Shown: positions 32,411 through 43,329 of the stretch, one piece after another
How positions within the stretch are numbered: the first letter of the stretch is position 1
How the letters are laid out: each line of letters begins with the position of its first letter
Origin: Blattamonas nauphoetae
Lineage: Eukaryota; Preaxostyla; Oxymonadida
DNA: 64,000 nucleotides
Direction of reading: 5' to 3'
Assembly (NCBI GenBank): GCA_033064195.1
Contig: JARBJD010000086.1
Span: 1 to 64,000 of the forward strand
The notes under the pieces: model-generated
The model's database searches: none
Told to the model about the DNA's origin: nothing
Seen by the model: only the letters and a program-made list of their open reading frames with translations
Made by a program: the position numbers and the translations under genes

Positions 32411-34405
32411 TAGGCTTGTCTGACCGGCACTGACCGGTCAGTTTTCATCGAAAAGTACTGACGGTCACTGACCGGAGAAATTTCGGAACCCACAATCGAG
32501 ATTTACCATTATTCCGAAGTGAATTCAAGATGAACCGAGAATGAAGTCTTCTTCCTAATTTGTGACCGAAACCAGGAACGAGGTACTGAAATTACTCTAT
32601 TCATGACAATTTCATCACAATCAACAGGAAAGAACGCTCAGACACCTGAAGTTAGAGTGAGAAGAGAAAAAGAGTGATCAATGGGTTCGATCCGACTGAC
32701 TTTTCACCTACAAGTGTTTTCGTGAAAAATACGAGTTGAAAACAGCTTTTCAATTGGTATGATGACTATTTTTGAAGTGAGAGAATCGGAAAGCGTGAAA
32801 AACTGCCTCATCTGTCCGGTCGGTCTGTCGGGAGTTAATACCGAAAGGGCGTGCTTGTTCTTGTTTTGGAACGGCCCAGATTGGATGATTGTGACAAAGA
32901 GGTTGGGAAAGAGGGAGAATCTTGATATTGTGACGGCGGATACATGTTTGGCGACTTGGGTGAGATGGTATCGAATTCAGATCTCATCATCCCTACAAAC
33001 TTCGTGATTCTCGGTCAGGACATCAATTTTGATGTTAGTCTCTTCTTTCTGTGGAAGGGCGTTCAGGAATATCAACGGGGTGAGTTGGTTGAAAAGTCTG
33101 GGTGATTCTTTCTAGAACAGTCCTCATTGAACCTGTAACGTTTCGGGTTCTCGGTTGAATTGTCGAATCAGCTTTTGCTGTCATCGGCAGCTTCGATGGG
33201 AGCTTCTTCTTCCATTTCAGGACTCTGTTCCAGATTTTGGTTGTCATTGAATAATAAAAATCCTAGATTCGACTTAACGAGATAATTTGTCGATCTGATA
33301 CCACTTGACATCGATTTGATGCCAGTTGCTTCAAGGAGGTCATCTTTGTGCTAATGATTAATGCCCGTTCGGTTGGGAGTCCCTGCTTCTCGATTTTGAC
33401 TTTGAAAACGTTTGTCATGACTGGAAGTTTCATGAACATGAGTGAGCACTTCTCTGGATCCACATAACTTCTAAATAAAGTGAGAATCAGAGCAGTTACA
33501 GAATCCTGGTTTGTGAATCTCTTCAAGTCATGTAAAGTGGATATGGTGGGATCGATTATGAGAAATGGAAGAGTAGAAGTGACGATGTGCCTGTTGACGG
33601 TTCCGACATTCAAATTTTGCTGTTGGGGGAGCCAGGTATGGCAGGTGATAGCTGTGAATGCGTTGGGGAGAACAGAAGCTTGGGGAGGAATGAGACAGGT
33701 TAGTTCTTGCTCAACAGAAGTCAAAAGGTACATAGATCGAGGGGATATGGCCCAGACAATGTGGAAATAGGCCGAAACGATTGATTCACTAAACCATGCT
33801 GGAGGATCACTGACGACATCGAATGGATTGTGCGACTGGAACTCGTTGGAGATACAAGTATATCGCAGGGATAGTGCTGAAGTTGGATGTTCTTGTTGAG
33901 AAATAATGGAAGGAGGGAGAGAAGAGACTGTGTTTGGTTCATGTTCTGTGTCGAGTAAATAAGAGAAGAGCAGATGTTCATCGTCACAGTTCACTTTCCA
34001 ACTAGGCGTTTTTCCTTCAGTAACAGCAGAGACTGATGGTGAGAGCTGTCCAGTTGCGATGAGACACTCTTCCAGTTCTCCTTTCTGATTTGGGCTTCTT
34101 CTTGAACTTTGACCTCTTTTCGTTTCCTTTTGTGATCGACTTTTGCAACTGTGTTTCAAATTCAAGTCTTCGCTTAAGCCAACTTTCGCGAGACAGCCCA
34201 GATCAACCCGTCATTTCTTTCTAAATGCAGAACCACTTGAGAGAAGGCAGCCAAACGATTTCATTCAGCAAATGTTGACGTTTATATCTTCTAGCGTGCC
34301 AGTCTCACGTTCTTAACATGCGGCTTGATGGAGTAGTGAGATCTGACCCTTTGAAGAATTCGACACTGACACTGACCGGCACTTTTGGCCGGTCAGACAA
34401 GCCTA
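32411..34405. mobile_element. hAT-like non-autonomous transposon, 1,995 bp
   Basis: Terminal inverted repeats start TAGGCTTGTCTGACCGGC and are flanked by a perfect 8-bp duplication CTTCGTGG (32,403-32,410 and 34,406-34,413). Eight bp is the hAT hallmark. Subterminal CACTGACCGG motifs recur at both ends, as expected for transposase binding sites. The single sizeable ORF inside does not resemble a hAT transposase, so the element is non-autonomous. It sits about 100 bp upstream of the large receptor gene. Confidence 0.88.
33263..34165 (-). CDS. Hypothetical protein carried inside the hAT-like element
   Basis: A 300-codon frame with a basic N-terminus and a mixed body (SYLLDTEHEPNTV, ISPRSMYLLTSVEQELTCL, LKRFTNQDSVTALILTLF, VFKVKIEKQGLPTERALII). 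Codon use looks like real coding sequence. No hAT dimerisation or DDE motif is seen. It could be a host gene piece captured by the transposon, or an element-specific protein. The function is unknown. Confidence 0.5.
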   Translation of the reverse strand: MNLKHSCKSRSQKETKRGQSSRRSPNQKGELEECLIATGQLSPSVSAVTEGKTPSWKVNCDDEHLLFSYLLDTEHEPNTVSSLPPSIISQQEHPTSALSLRYTCISNEFQSHNPFDVVSDPPAWFSESIVSAYFHIVWAISPRSMYLLTSVEQELTCLIPPQASVLPNAFTAITCHTWLPQQQNLNVGTVNRHIVTSTLPFLIIDPTISTLHDLKRFTNQDSVTALILTLFRSYVDPEKCSLMFMKLPVMTNVFKVKIEKQGLPTERALIISTKMTSLKQLASNRCQVVSDRQIISLSRI

Positions 34406-34512
34406 CTTCGTGGACAGTTGAAATCGGTTTGTCTTCCAGATTAAGCTGGATAACCGAGTTGGAGGTAATGGCCATTTCGAAATCGAAAGAATGGGTCGAT
34501 CAATTTACCTAA

Positions 34513-37500
34513 ATGAGGTTCTTTCTGGTCCTTGTTCTGCCGGGTCTCACCACAGACGTTCAAATACACCTGGCTGCATCACATCAGAATGTGGAACAGT
34601 TACCAGATTTGGAGCAGTTCATCACCATTCACCAAAAGAAGATCGTCAATTCTCCCACACAAAGCATCCGAACGCCGAATCAAGTTTTCACAGGATCGAA
34701 CATCGAAGTGGCATCTCAAACCCTGTCATTGTTTGGAGACACGACCACCATCCTCTGTCGTCCGGATGGACTTGGCTCGCATGCACGTCCTGCCCAAGAA
34801 AATACAACCAATTCACATCCGAACCATGATTCTCCCACAACCATCTTTTCCGTTCGGAACAGCTCGCTGTCACTCCATAACCTGGCCCTGTCTGTCTCTG
34901 ACATGACACAGACAATCTGTTCTGTTTTAGAGTCTTCAATACTTGTCCAAAACTGTGAAATTACATCATCGACGACCATTTCGCCATTTTTGGCTTTGCA
35001 AAATCCATATTCTGCACCGATCTCGATTACAATCATCTCGACGTTCCACAGGACCACAAGTTGTGGAATTGTCCAACCCCATGTGAGTTTTTCGTCTTCC
35101 AACTTTCAAACTTCCTCCAACGATAAAGAACTTGAAATTATTGATGGGGGAATTTCTGTCTCCGGCATCGGACTGCATTTTGAGGACTCCGAGTTACTTC
35201 ATTCGTCTGGACCTCTCTTCTCGTTCCATACCATCTCACCCGAAACTGGCACCAAAATTGGTCGAATCCGGACATTTCTTTCGCACACAACGTTGGTGAA
35301 TGTGACGACCACTCCGCATCGTCCACACTTTGTGAATCTCGCCTCGATGTCTCAGACAGTCAGCGGCTGTGATGTGGATGAATGCATGAACCACTTTTCG
35401 GGAACAGCAGTTCACGAAATCAATTTTGGAGGATCCACGCTTTGCGCAAACTCCTCGTTCGCGAACTGCCACTCGACAACTCTCCTCGCCTCTCCTCGTA
35501 CTTCCGAAGCGACTCCAAACGAAGATGTGGAGTACACAGATGAAGACTACGAGAATAGTGTCGGTCAAATCCTCAGCCCAGTCACTTCCACCGAATACAG
35601 AGTGATTGTCGTTCGATGCACTTTTTGCGATATGACATCAACATTCGGAGCTGCAATATTCATCTACAATAAGACAGTCCAACTCAGTGTGTCTTCATCC
35701 TCCTTTGCTCGGTGTCGAACGAATGTGGGGAGCGATGGAGATGGTGGAGCGATCTATGTTAGCCAAGCATCAATTTCTCCCGATCATCCTGGCATCTCCT
35801 CCATCGATAAATGTAGTTTCTCCGATTGTTCAGCAACCGATGCTGGTGGTTCTGCGTGTCTCTGCAAGACCAACAAACAAGTCACCGACTCTTATTTCGA
35901 AGACTCTTCAGCGAAGCGTGGGGGTGGACTCTTCTTCGAGGATGCCCACGTCACAATCTCGAATGTCTCTTTCATTGCATGCCATGCAAGTCGTGCAGGA
36001 GGTCTGCACTATTCGTGGTGGCTGACAGCTTCTTACACAGCCAGTCTTAGTGTCAGTTCAGTCAGTTACAGAGATTGTTACGCAACTGAATACCTTGATT
36101 CACGAGACTTCTTCACAGGTGCAGCTGTCACGGCTATTCTAACAACAGACGAAATGAAAGACTGCGATTCTTCGTCCGGTTTGGACAACACTTGGTCATT
36201 CTACTTGAACAAACCGCATGACCGATCACTGATTCCGCTGGTCGAGAAGGGGACGACGATTGTTGGGAAGAGCGTGACAGTTGCAGGCAACGTGGCGACG
36301 ATCGAAGTGGAGACGGAGAAGAAGATGAGTGGGACAATGGCAGTTCTTTTGAGTGGACCAGCAGTGCCCCGTTTGGTGTTCATCGAGTTTGCTGACTCGA
36401 CAATTGGGAGTGGAACAGCGGCAGTTGGATCAGGACAGATTCTGCCAGCTGACACAGACTTTGAAGTGAAGTCAGTTGTGATGCCTGGATGGACATTCGA
36501 CAATTTCGTCTTTGGCGGATCGAGTACTCTTCTGGATGCGAACACGACTGAACTGACGCTGAATGGAGTTGGGCTTCGAGAGGGAAACTATTGGATGCTA
36601 ATCTGGGATGGATCATCGTCATCGTCGGAAGTTGAGGTGTCGCTGACTCTTTCTGGAACAACGACGCTGACGGGAAGAGCACCGCTCTATCCATCGACAG
36701 CAGTTGGACTCGTTGGGTGGGGGACGAAGTACAGAGTGATCGAAGTTGGTCGAGAGTTGAAAGGAGAGAAACGGACGATTGTTGTGAACGGTACAGTTGA
36801 GTTCACGACACCAGTGGAACCAGCTCGAATTGAAGAAGCGAGATGTTCTCTGAATGGAAGAAAGGACGAAGTGATTGTTTGTCTTGTTGGGAGACAGCTG
36901 AGTGATGGAAATCATTTACTTTTTCTTCGTCACTCTGGAATTGAAATGCCAATGAACACCGAGATCTTCAATGTGAGTGAGACCCGCTTCTTCGCGAAGT
37001 TTGGAGTTGGATGGAAGGATAACAAGACGCATCTGGAGTATGGAGCGGAATATGAAATCTTCACCGTGACGAACGGGACATCTTCGTTTGACACATCAGC
37101 TCAGCCGATGTTTATTGTTCCTCAGCCTCCGCTGATCTTGTCGATCGATGTTCCTCAGTCTGTCTCTTCGTCATCGTTTGTGTTTGCTGTGACAGGTAGT
37201 GATCTTCCTTCTGGAAAGACTTATTTGGTTTCACTGTCTTCGGGGCATTCGTTCTCTCTCACATTCACCTCAACAACTGAAGGATGCTCGACAGTACCGA
37301 TTGGTGGAAGCGAAGATGTGAAATTTGGGACAGACGACAAAATGACTTCCGTGATTCTTGTGGAAGCAGGAAAGGAATGGGAATTTGTCCTGTTCAACGC
37401 AACATCCTTCACCACCCCGGCAGGACCTACTCTTTCTTTGATTTCTTGTGATTTCGCTCCATCTGACCTGAACAGTGTGATTCTGTCGCTTACCACTCGT

Positions 37501-40500
37501 CTGATGCCTTCCGAGACATTCACTCTTCGCTTGTCATTGACATTGACTCCATCGAAGACTGTGGATGTTCCAATCTCATTCACATCAGCCGACTCTGGAA
37601 TAGCAAAAGTTGAAGTGTACAACACATCGGATTCACTTGAATATGGTTGCTCGTATTCGATTGTTGAGATGTGGAGTGAGAATGTTGTGGCAGTTGTGAA
37701 TGCACCAGCGTTCTCACTGCCTCCCTCTCCCGTGAGGATTGAAGGGGCGTCGTGTTCGCTTGGAGGAGAGAAGAATCAGTCAGCGATTGTTCTTCTGTCT
37801 GGAGTGAAATTGGGAGGAGGTAAGAAGTTCAATTTGACAGTCCAGAAGATGATTGGATCGACACCGTCTTCGCCTAACATCGTTCTGTCTGGAACACTGA
37901 CTGGAAATGGATTATCGACAACTCATTCGCATTGTGAATTGATTTTCGGTGAATCGCCTCCTCTCCTCTCTTTTGGGACGACGTATCTGTTGACAGATTT
38001 CGCTGTGGAATCCTCGATTTGTGTTATGAATTCAGGACTCAATTTCACTGTGCCGTTGGAACCGAGTAGGTTGATAGAATTGGACGAAGATGTGAAATAT
38101 GGATCGGGGGACAAGACAATTGAGGTGTCATTGTCTGGGATTGGTCTGGATGGAGAATACGAAGTGATCTTCTCTGTGAATGGAAGTGAGACAGCCATAG
38201 TCGCACTGAATGCGACATTCGACTCGAGTAGCAAAGGAAAGCTGAAAGGAACACTTTTCGATACGTGCTCGCCTTCTCTCGTTGACTTGTCGTACAGCAC
38301 GAATTATTCTGTGATCGGAGTGAGTTTCGGGTCGATACCGATTCTTTTCGAAGATGGATTGTCGTTCAAGACAATTGCTGAACCCTCTCGTCTTGTTCGA
38401 ATTGAAGCGAGTGAGTTTGTTGATTCTCTGAAGACGACGATCAAGCTGTCGTTCTCTTCAGTTGCCCTTCCAATCAAAAACACTGTGACACTGACATTGG
38501 AATCAGATGATTTGGGTGCGACAAGCTCTGATGATCGCGTTCTGATGATAGAAACCGACGAGAATGGTCAATTGAAATTGATATCAGCGAAACTGAATCC
38601 ATTTGAGACAGACTCGTTTAAGAAATCAAGTCAACTGGAGTTTGGTCGGAACTACAAAGTGAAATCGTTGTCGACCACGTCGTTTGGATTGATTCACTTT
38701 GAGAAAGAAGAGACGAGATTCATCACTCCATCTGAACCATCGCGAATTGTTGGGGTTGTGGAAGTGGAACAGTCCAATGTGAACAAGATTGAACTGAAAC
38801 TGAAAGGAAGAATGATGTCAGCAGGCCAGGTGACGATCACGTTGAAGAACTCCCAATCGAGCAAGCGGACAGTGTCATTCGCTGGAGGGCAAGACTCAGA
38901 TGAATCGACATCGTTTTCATTTTTGTTGTTTGGAGAAGACAAAGAACTGGAGTATGGAACTCGATACGATGTCGTCTCTGTTGTCTCAACAGTAACCTCA
39001 CAACCGATTCTTATGGACGAGGATGTGGGCTTCTCAACGTCAACCGAGCCGTTCCGAATTGTGGATGGAGAAGCGACACTGAACTCGCAGCGAACTCGAG
39101 TGATCATGAGACTGTCCGGGCGCTGCATTCCTGACTCGTCGTTCAATGTTATTCTGAACGATGGAAGGACGAACAGTGAAGTGGTAGTTGGGGGTCGAAA
39201 GGAAGAAGGAGAGATTGTGATGGAAGGATGTGTGGATGGGAGCGAATTACCTCGATTGGTTTGTGGTGTGACATATTTCGTGACTCGAGTTGAGAAAGTT
39301 GGAGGTGAAGTTGGGAGTGAACTCTCGGCAGTGATTGAGGAAGGAGTGAATGTGACTATTCCGTTCCCTCCGAAAGTGTTGAGTGGTCGATTTGTGAATG
39401 TGTCGTCGCTTTGGACAGAAGCGGAGCTGGAATTGACTGGAGAATGGCTGGATCTTCGTGGTGTATTCGAAGTGTGTCTGAACAACACGATGACGATCGA
39501 TGCTCTGTTCACTGATGCGAGTTCTGGCGGATCCGTATCGTCTTTCCGATTTGGAAGGAAGGGCGAGTTGGAGTTTGGGAAAAGCTATTCACTTGAATGG
39601 ATCCGGAAGAAAGGAGATCCGAATGAGATTGTTGTTTGTGATGGAGTGACTCTCGCAGCGATTGCCAAACCGGAGTTATTTGTGATTCATTCAGACGAAT
39701 CATCGCTGGACACATCTGATTTCTGTGGAACGAAAGAGAAGGCATGTCATTCGATTTCAGATGTGTTCCGAATTGTGCGTGGGATTGGCTTCTCTCAGAT
39801 TGAGGTAATTCTTGACACTCTGAGTGAGATTGGCGAAGGGATTGACTTAAACGGAGGATCATTGAGTTTCGAGCGTGGAGGGATTGGGGAACCAATGCTT
39901 CTTGTTCCTTCATCGGCAGAGTCGTCGTTTGATGAAACGCCTGGTTCAGGACTGATTCATGTGGGTGGAGGGATGTTCGAACTTCGTGATGTGGATGTGA
40001 ACATTTCGGTGTCATCGTCGTCGTTCGTGTTTGTGTCGGTTGTGGATGGGACGTTGATGATCAGAGACAGTTCGCTCTTCCTCTCGTCGTCACCCTCTTC
40101 TCATCAGTCCATTTCGAAGGAATCTCTCTGCAGTTGGAAGAGTGGAGTGATCTCCGTTTTGAACACATCGACTCAGATTTCTCGAACAGTTCTGCATTCG
40201 CTGTGGTTTGGTGGGATTTCGATGAGAGGAGGGAACATGACAGTGGAAAGCACGACATTCCGAGACAACTCGCCTGGCGATTCTGAGTTCCCATCTTGTC
40301 GGCAAAACATTGCCTGTTCGGAAGGAGGAGAGATTGTGATTGGGAGTCTGAATGGAGGAGATGGGTCCACTGAAGGATCGTCGTCGTGGATTTCGGCGTT
40401 GGACTGTTCTGTGAAGTCGTCAGTTGTGTCTGAGTCGTCTCCGCTGTTCATCCCGTCACTTTTGTCGTCGTCATCTTCCGTGTCTCTCCGAAAGAAGGAG

Positions 40501-42045
40501 AAATCGTTTGTGTTCGATCTTGTTGGGACGGAACTAATTCCTTGTGGTCTTTCTATTTTGGTGTTTGAGTTTGATGGAAAGACGAACCGAACTGGGAATT
40601 GGGTTGAATTCTCATCAGATTCTTTATCGGTGTCGAAATGGAATGAATCGAACGTGATCTTTACACTTCCTCAATCGTCTCTTGCAAAGCTGGACAGTTC
40701 GATGGAATGGCGCAGTCATTTTGTGTTTGGATCGAACGAATCGACATCAGCGGTTGTTGTTCAGATGAGTTTGTCAGACAAACGAGCTCAGAATGCCGTG
40801 AAGTCGCTTGTTTGGGTAATTCCTGTGATCTGTTCTGTAGTTGCTCTTCTGATTGTGATCTTCGTTGTGGTTCTTTGTTGTCGAAAGAAGACGAAAGGGA
40901 AGAAAGAACAGAAAGAGATGAAATCAGAGCCCGATGAAATGGACGACGAAAAATACGAAGTTGAAGACACACTTGGAGAATCGTCAGTTGGAGCAATTCG
41001 AAACAACACAGCGGAAGGGCAGATGCAGAAAGACAAGTCGGACGAGAAGACGTCGGAGATTGGGAGAGGAGTGGGAGGAGGTGAGATGGTGTGTGTGATG
41101 GCGTGTGAGGGAGAGTTCAAGACAGAAATGAGACCTCGTTGCGAGACGCTGTTCTCTCGACTTCACAAACAGAGTTCCGGAACGAGTGGAATGAGCAGGG
41201 CGGAGAAGGGAGCGATTCTGGCGAAGATTGTTCGTGGCTTGCGGATGGCTGGACAGTCGAATGTGACGAACTGGATTCTGACGAACGTGTCTCCTCACAA
41301 CATTTCGATTGATGGATCGGACAGAGTGTTCCTGAAGATGAAAGAACCTGAACTAAGCCATCCCCAAGCTGGAATTCCTGTTGTTCTTCCTTCTCACGAA
41401 CAACAGATCGAGAGACCTGAAATATGTCCGGCGACCGAACAAGGCAAGTTGGGAATCGGAGAGAGTGGGGCTGGGAACCAATCACTTCTTCCGTCTGACG
41501 CGACTGTTGATCGAGCGCACTCGTCGAACATGGCTTCGATTCTTCCTCAGAACGATTCATTTTTTCGTGGCCTCGAAGGAATGAAAGGAGTGAGTGGAAT
41601 GCGTGGATTGAATGGAATGACAACAGAAAATGGAGTTCGAAGAGACGGAGGATCTGGAATCACATTGGAAGGATCCTCGCTGCTGAATGAGAAGTCGAAC
41701 GAAGATGTGCGCTGGGCGTCACCAGAAACAACAGACAAGCTGGCAGTTGTGGACCAAGAGAAGGCGGCAGTGTTCAGTCTTGGGATTCTGCTATGGGAGA
41801 TGGAGACGGAGGCAGTGCCGTTTGGGGAGCTGGATGGGATGAACGCGCATCGTCAACTGGGAACAGGTGCTGAACTTGATATGACGAAAGTGTCATCGTC
41901 GCAAGCTGAAGTGATCCGACAGTGCATGCGACTGAATCCAGTTGAGCGTCCTTCGCTTTCGACAGTGGCGTCGCTTCTTGGGATCTCGCTTTTGGACTCG
42001 ACGAAAGAAGAGACAGAACAGACAGTTGCTCACATCACAAATTGA
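34513..42045 (+). CDS. Large receptor-like protein: beta-helix, about nine beta repeats, TM, kinase-like tail (2,510 aa)
   Basis: Short hydrophobic start (MRFFLVLVLPGLTT) fitting a signal peptide. Residues about 50-530 are Ser/Thr/Asn-rich with Cys and short beta strands typical of pectin-lyase-like helices (GGAIYVSQAS, RGGGLFFEDAHVTIS). About 530-1700 hold repeats of 110-120 residues ending L.YGT.Y.V..V and starting PSRI or a variant. About 1700-2090 are a second beta-helix-like part. One TM segment lies near 2097-2122 (WVIPVICSVVALLIVIFVVV), then basic KK. The cytoplasmic tail has a TKL-like C-lobe (WASPETTDK, FSLGILLWEMETEAVPFGEL, RLNPVERPSLSTV), but the catalytic loop reads NVSPHNISID with no HRD Asp and there is no DFG. 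I infer a pseudokinase receptor. Confidence 0.85.
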   Translation: MRFFLVLVLPGLTTDVQIHLAASHQNVEQLPDLEQFITIHQKKIVNSPTQSIRTPNQVFTGSNIEVASQTLSLFGDTTTILCRPDGLGSHARPAQENTTNSHPNHDSPTTIFSVRNSSLSLHNLALSVSDMTQTICSVLESSILVQNCEITSSTTISPFLALQNPYSAPISITIISTFHRTTSCGIVQPHVSFSSSNFQTSSNDKELEIIDGGISVSGIGLHFEDSELLHSSGPLFSFHTISPETGTKIGRIRTFLSHTTLVNVTTTPHRPHFVNLASMSQTVSGCDVDECMNHFSGTAVHEINFGGSTLCANSSFANCHSTTLLASPRTSEATPNEDVEYTDEDYENSVGQILSPVTSTEYRVIVVRCTFCDMTSTFGAAIFIYNKTVQLSVSSSSFARCRTNVGSDGDGGAIYVSQASISPDHPGISSIDKCSFSDCSATDAGGSACLCKTNKQVTDSYFEDSSAKRGGGLFFEDAHVTISNVSFIACHASRAGGLHYSWWLTASYTASLSVSSVSYRDCYATEYLDSRDFFTGAAVTAILTTDEMKDCDSSSGLDNTWSFYLNKPHDRSLIPLVEKGTTIVGKSVTVAGNVATIEVETEKKMSGTMAVLLSGPAVPRLVFIEFADSTIGSGTAAVGSGQILPADTDFEVKSVVMPGWTFDNFVFGGSSTLLDANTTELTLNGVGLREGNYWMLIWDGSSSSSEVEVSLTLSGTTTLTGRAPLYPSTAVGLVGWGTKYRVIEVGRELKGEKRTIVVNGTVEFTTPVEPARIEEARCSLNGRKDEVIVCLVGRQLSDGNHLLFLRHSGIEMPMNTEIFNVSETRFFAKFGVGWKDNKTHLEYGAEYEIFTVTNGTSSFDTSAQPMFIVPQPPLILSIDVPQSVSSSSFVFAVTGSDLPSGKTYLVSLSSGHSFSLTFTSTTEGCSTVPIGGSEDVKFGTDDKMTSVILVEAGKEWEFVLFNATSFTTPAGPTLSLISCDFAPSDLNSVILSLTTRLMPSETFTLRLSLTLTPSKTVDVPISFTSADSGIAKVEVYNTSDSLEYGCSYSIVEMWSENVVAVVNAPAFSLPPSPVRIEGASCSLGGEKNQSAIVLLSGVKLGGGKKFNLTVQKMIGSTPSSPNIVLSGTLTGNGLSTTHSHCELIFGESPPLLSFGTTYLLTDFAVESSICVMNSGLNFTVPLEPSRLIELDEDVKYGSGDKTIEVSLSGIGLDGEYEVIFSVNGSETAIVALNATFDSSSKGKLKGTLFDTCSPSLVDLSYSTNYSVIGVSFGSIPILFEDGLSFKTIAEPSRLVRIEASEFVDSLKTTIKLSFSSVALPIKNTVTLTLESDDLGATSSDDRVLMIETDENGQLKLISAKLNPFETDSFKKSSQLEFGRNYKVKSLSTTSFGLIHFEKEETRFITPSEPSRIVGVVEVEQSNVNKIELKLKGRMMSAGQVTITLKNSQSSKRTVSFAGGQDSDESTSFSFLLFGEDKELEYGTRYDVVSVVSTVTSQPILMDEDVGFSTSTEPFRIVDGEATLNSQRTRVIMRLSGRCIPDSSFNVILNDGRTNSEVVVGGRKEEGEIVMEGCVDGSELPRLVCGVTYFVTRVEKVGGEVGSELSAVIEEGVNVTIPFPPKVLSGRFVNVSSLWTEAELELTGEWLDLRGVFEVCLNNTMTIDALFTDASSGGSVSSFRFGRKGELEFGKSYSLEWIRKKGDPNEIVVCDGVTLAAIAKPELFVIHSDESSLDTSDFCGTKEKACHSISDVFRIVRGIGFSQIEVILDTLSEIGEGIDLNGGSLSFERGGIGEPMLLVPSSAESSFDETPGSGLIHVGGGMFELRDVDVNISVSSSSFVFVSVVDGTLMIRDSSLFLSSSPSSHQSISKESLCSWKSGVISVLNTSTQISRTVLHSLWFGGISMRGGNMTVESTTFRDNSPGDSEFPSCRQNIACSEGGEIVIGSLNGGDGSTEGSSSWISALDCSVKSSVVSESSPLFIPSLLSSSSSVSLRKKEKSFVFDLVGTELIPCGLSILVFEFDGKTNRTGNWVEFSSDSLSVSKWNESNVIFTLPQSSLAKLDSSMEWRSHFVFGSNESTSAVVVQMSLSDKRAQNAVKSLVWVIPVICSVVALLIVIFVVVLCCRKKTKGKKEQKEMKSEPDEMDDEKYEVEDTLGESSVGAIRNNTAEGQMQKDKSDEKTSEIGRGVGGGEMVCVMACEGEFKTEMRPRCETLFSRLHKQSSGTSGMSRAEKGAILAKIVRGLRMAGQSNVTNWILTNVSPHNISIDGSDRVFLKMKEPELSHPQAGIPVVLPSHEQQIERPEICPATEQGKLGIGESGAGNQSLLPSDATVDRAHSSNMASILPQNDSFFRGLEGMKGVSGMRGLNGMTTENGVRRDGGSGITLEGSSLLNEKSNEDVRWASPETTDKLAVVDQEKAAVFSLGILLWEMETEAVPFGELDGMNAHRQLGTGAELDMTKVSSSQAEVIRQCMRLNPVERPSLSTVASLLGISLLDSTKEETEQTVAHITN

Positions 42046-42356
42046 GCAAGTCACATCACACACTCAATCACACCCAAATGCTCTCCATCTCAATCTCTCA
42101 AACACATCAAGCTCACACACATTCACCAAACGCAACATTCCTGGCGTCGAGACACCTCATTCTTCTTGACCAGAAGCTCACGTCATCTCTCTTCCTTCAT
42201 CATCATCTGACCACAGATGATCCTTGGTTCGCCGATTATCATCTCTTCTATCATTCACGTCACTTCTTTTGTTTTCACTCCGATTCGACAATTGTCAGTT
42301 CTCGTGAGCATCGTTGTTCGCTTCTTGACAACATTGCTCATCGTTTCACTCGCTGA
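42046..42356. other. 3' flank of the receptor gene
   Basis: A/C-rich stretch after the stop with no gene; probable 3' UTR and spacer. Confidence 0.4.
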
Positions 42357-43329
42357 TAGTCCTCCGATTAGGCCGGACTTGTTCATCAGGTAGGACAACA
42401 ATACTTTCTAGTTGCATGATAATTTCTTCATTTCGATATGCGAGTGTTGAGTAAAAATTGGTATTTCTGAGAAGAAAGACACGATCAATGGGTGCTTTTT
42501 CAAATCCGAACCTGAATGGACATGCATCACAGTTCTCGGAGGTCTAAACTCACATCAGCATTGATGTTAGTGATGTGTCTCCACGCTATATTCATAATGT
42601 GCACCTTGACAGACCAATTTTGAGGTTGAAAATGTTCTTGTTTTCATTCTACGAAGGTCTTCTCCGACCCGCAAGAATCACGCATCCGACGACCTTTCTG
42701 CAGGATAAAGGTCTTTGGATGTTTGTATCTCTCATTCCTCTCAATAAGATGGAATCTGTTCACTTCCGGAATGGCATGCTCAACAAGATCTCCAATGGCA
42801 TTCATCCCAACTACTTGGATCTTGGAATGATGGTGTGTTCCTCAAACTGCCTTATGATTGCAATTTTAAGGTTTCCTCACTTTTTCACAGTAGATCCGAG
42901 ATGAGGCAAACAGAATCTCATTCACATTCTCCATTCCAAGCAAAAATGATACAAGTCGTCTGAATCCGCTTCAATTGGTTGCGAGAGGCTGAAAACAATC
43001 AATTGGCACCCACAAAACTCTCCGTCGTCAACTTCTTCTTCGATGGATCCATTCTCATCCTCGATGGGGGGATGAACTGAACATACATCTAAATAGTTCC
43101 AAATGTTATTTAATCACTTCACCTCTTTGCTCGATTGGCTATTGTGTGAGAATAGCAAAAATGGATGAGGGAAGTGAACAAATACAATGAATGGTCTGAT
43201 CGTTCTCAAACTCTTTGTTGAAGCCGTAAAGCGATTATCAATCAACTTTACAGTCAAATAAGGAGGTATCCTTGACATACCTACCCTTTGTCCGACTTGA
43301 TGAACAAGTCCGGCTTGGTCGGGGAACTA
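42357..43329. mobile_element. TIR transposon without transposase, 973 bp
   Basis: Terminal inverted repeats of 42 bp with seven mismatches (both contain GCCGGACTTGTTCATCA; outer ends TAGT). TGA flanks both sides, a possible 3-bp duplication. A 109-codon frame at 42,575-42,904 inside has no recognised domain. The superfamily is unassigned; a 3-bp duplication would suit CACTA or PIF/Harbinger. Confidence 0.72.

Noticed and set aside
32670-32700. Possible tRNA or SINE B-box (GGTTCGATCC)
   Set aside because: No A-box or cloverleaf could be drawn around it; a similar phrase at 8,010 is also isolated.
34491-34829. 112-codon ORF overlapping the start of the receptor gene
   Set aside because: Out of frame with a 2,510-codon gene that begins with a signal-like peptide 22 bases later.
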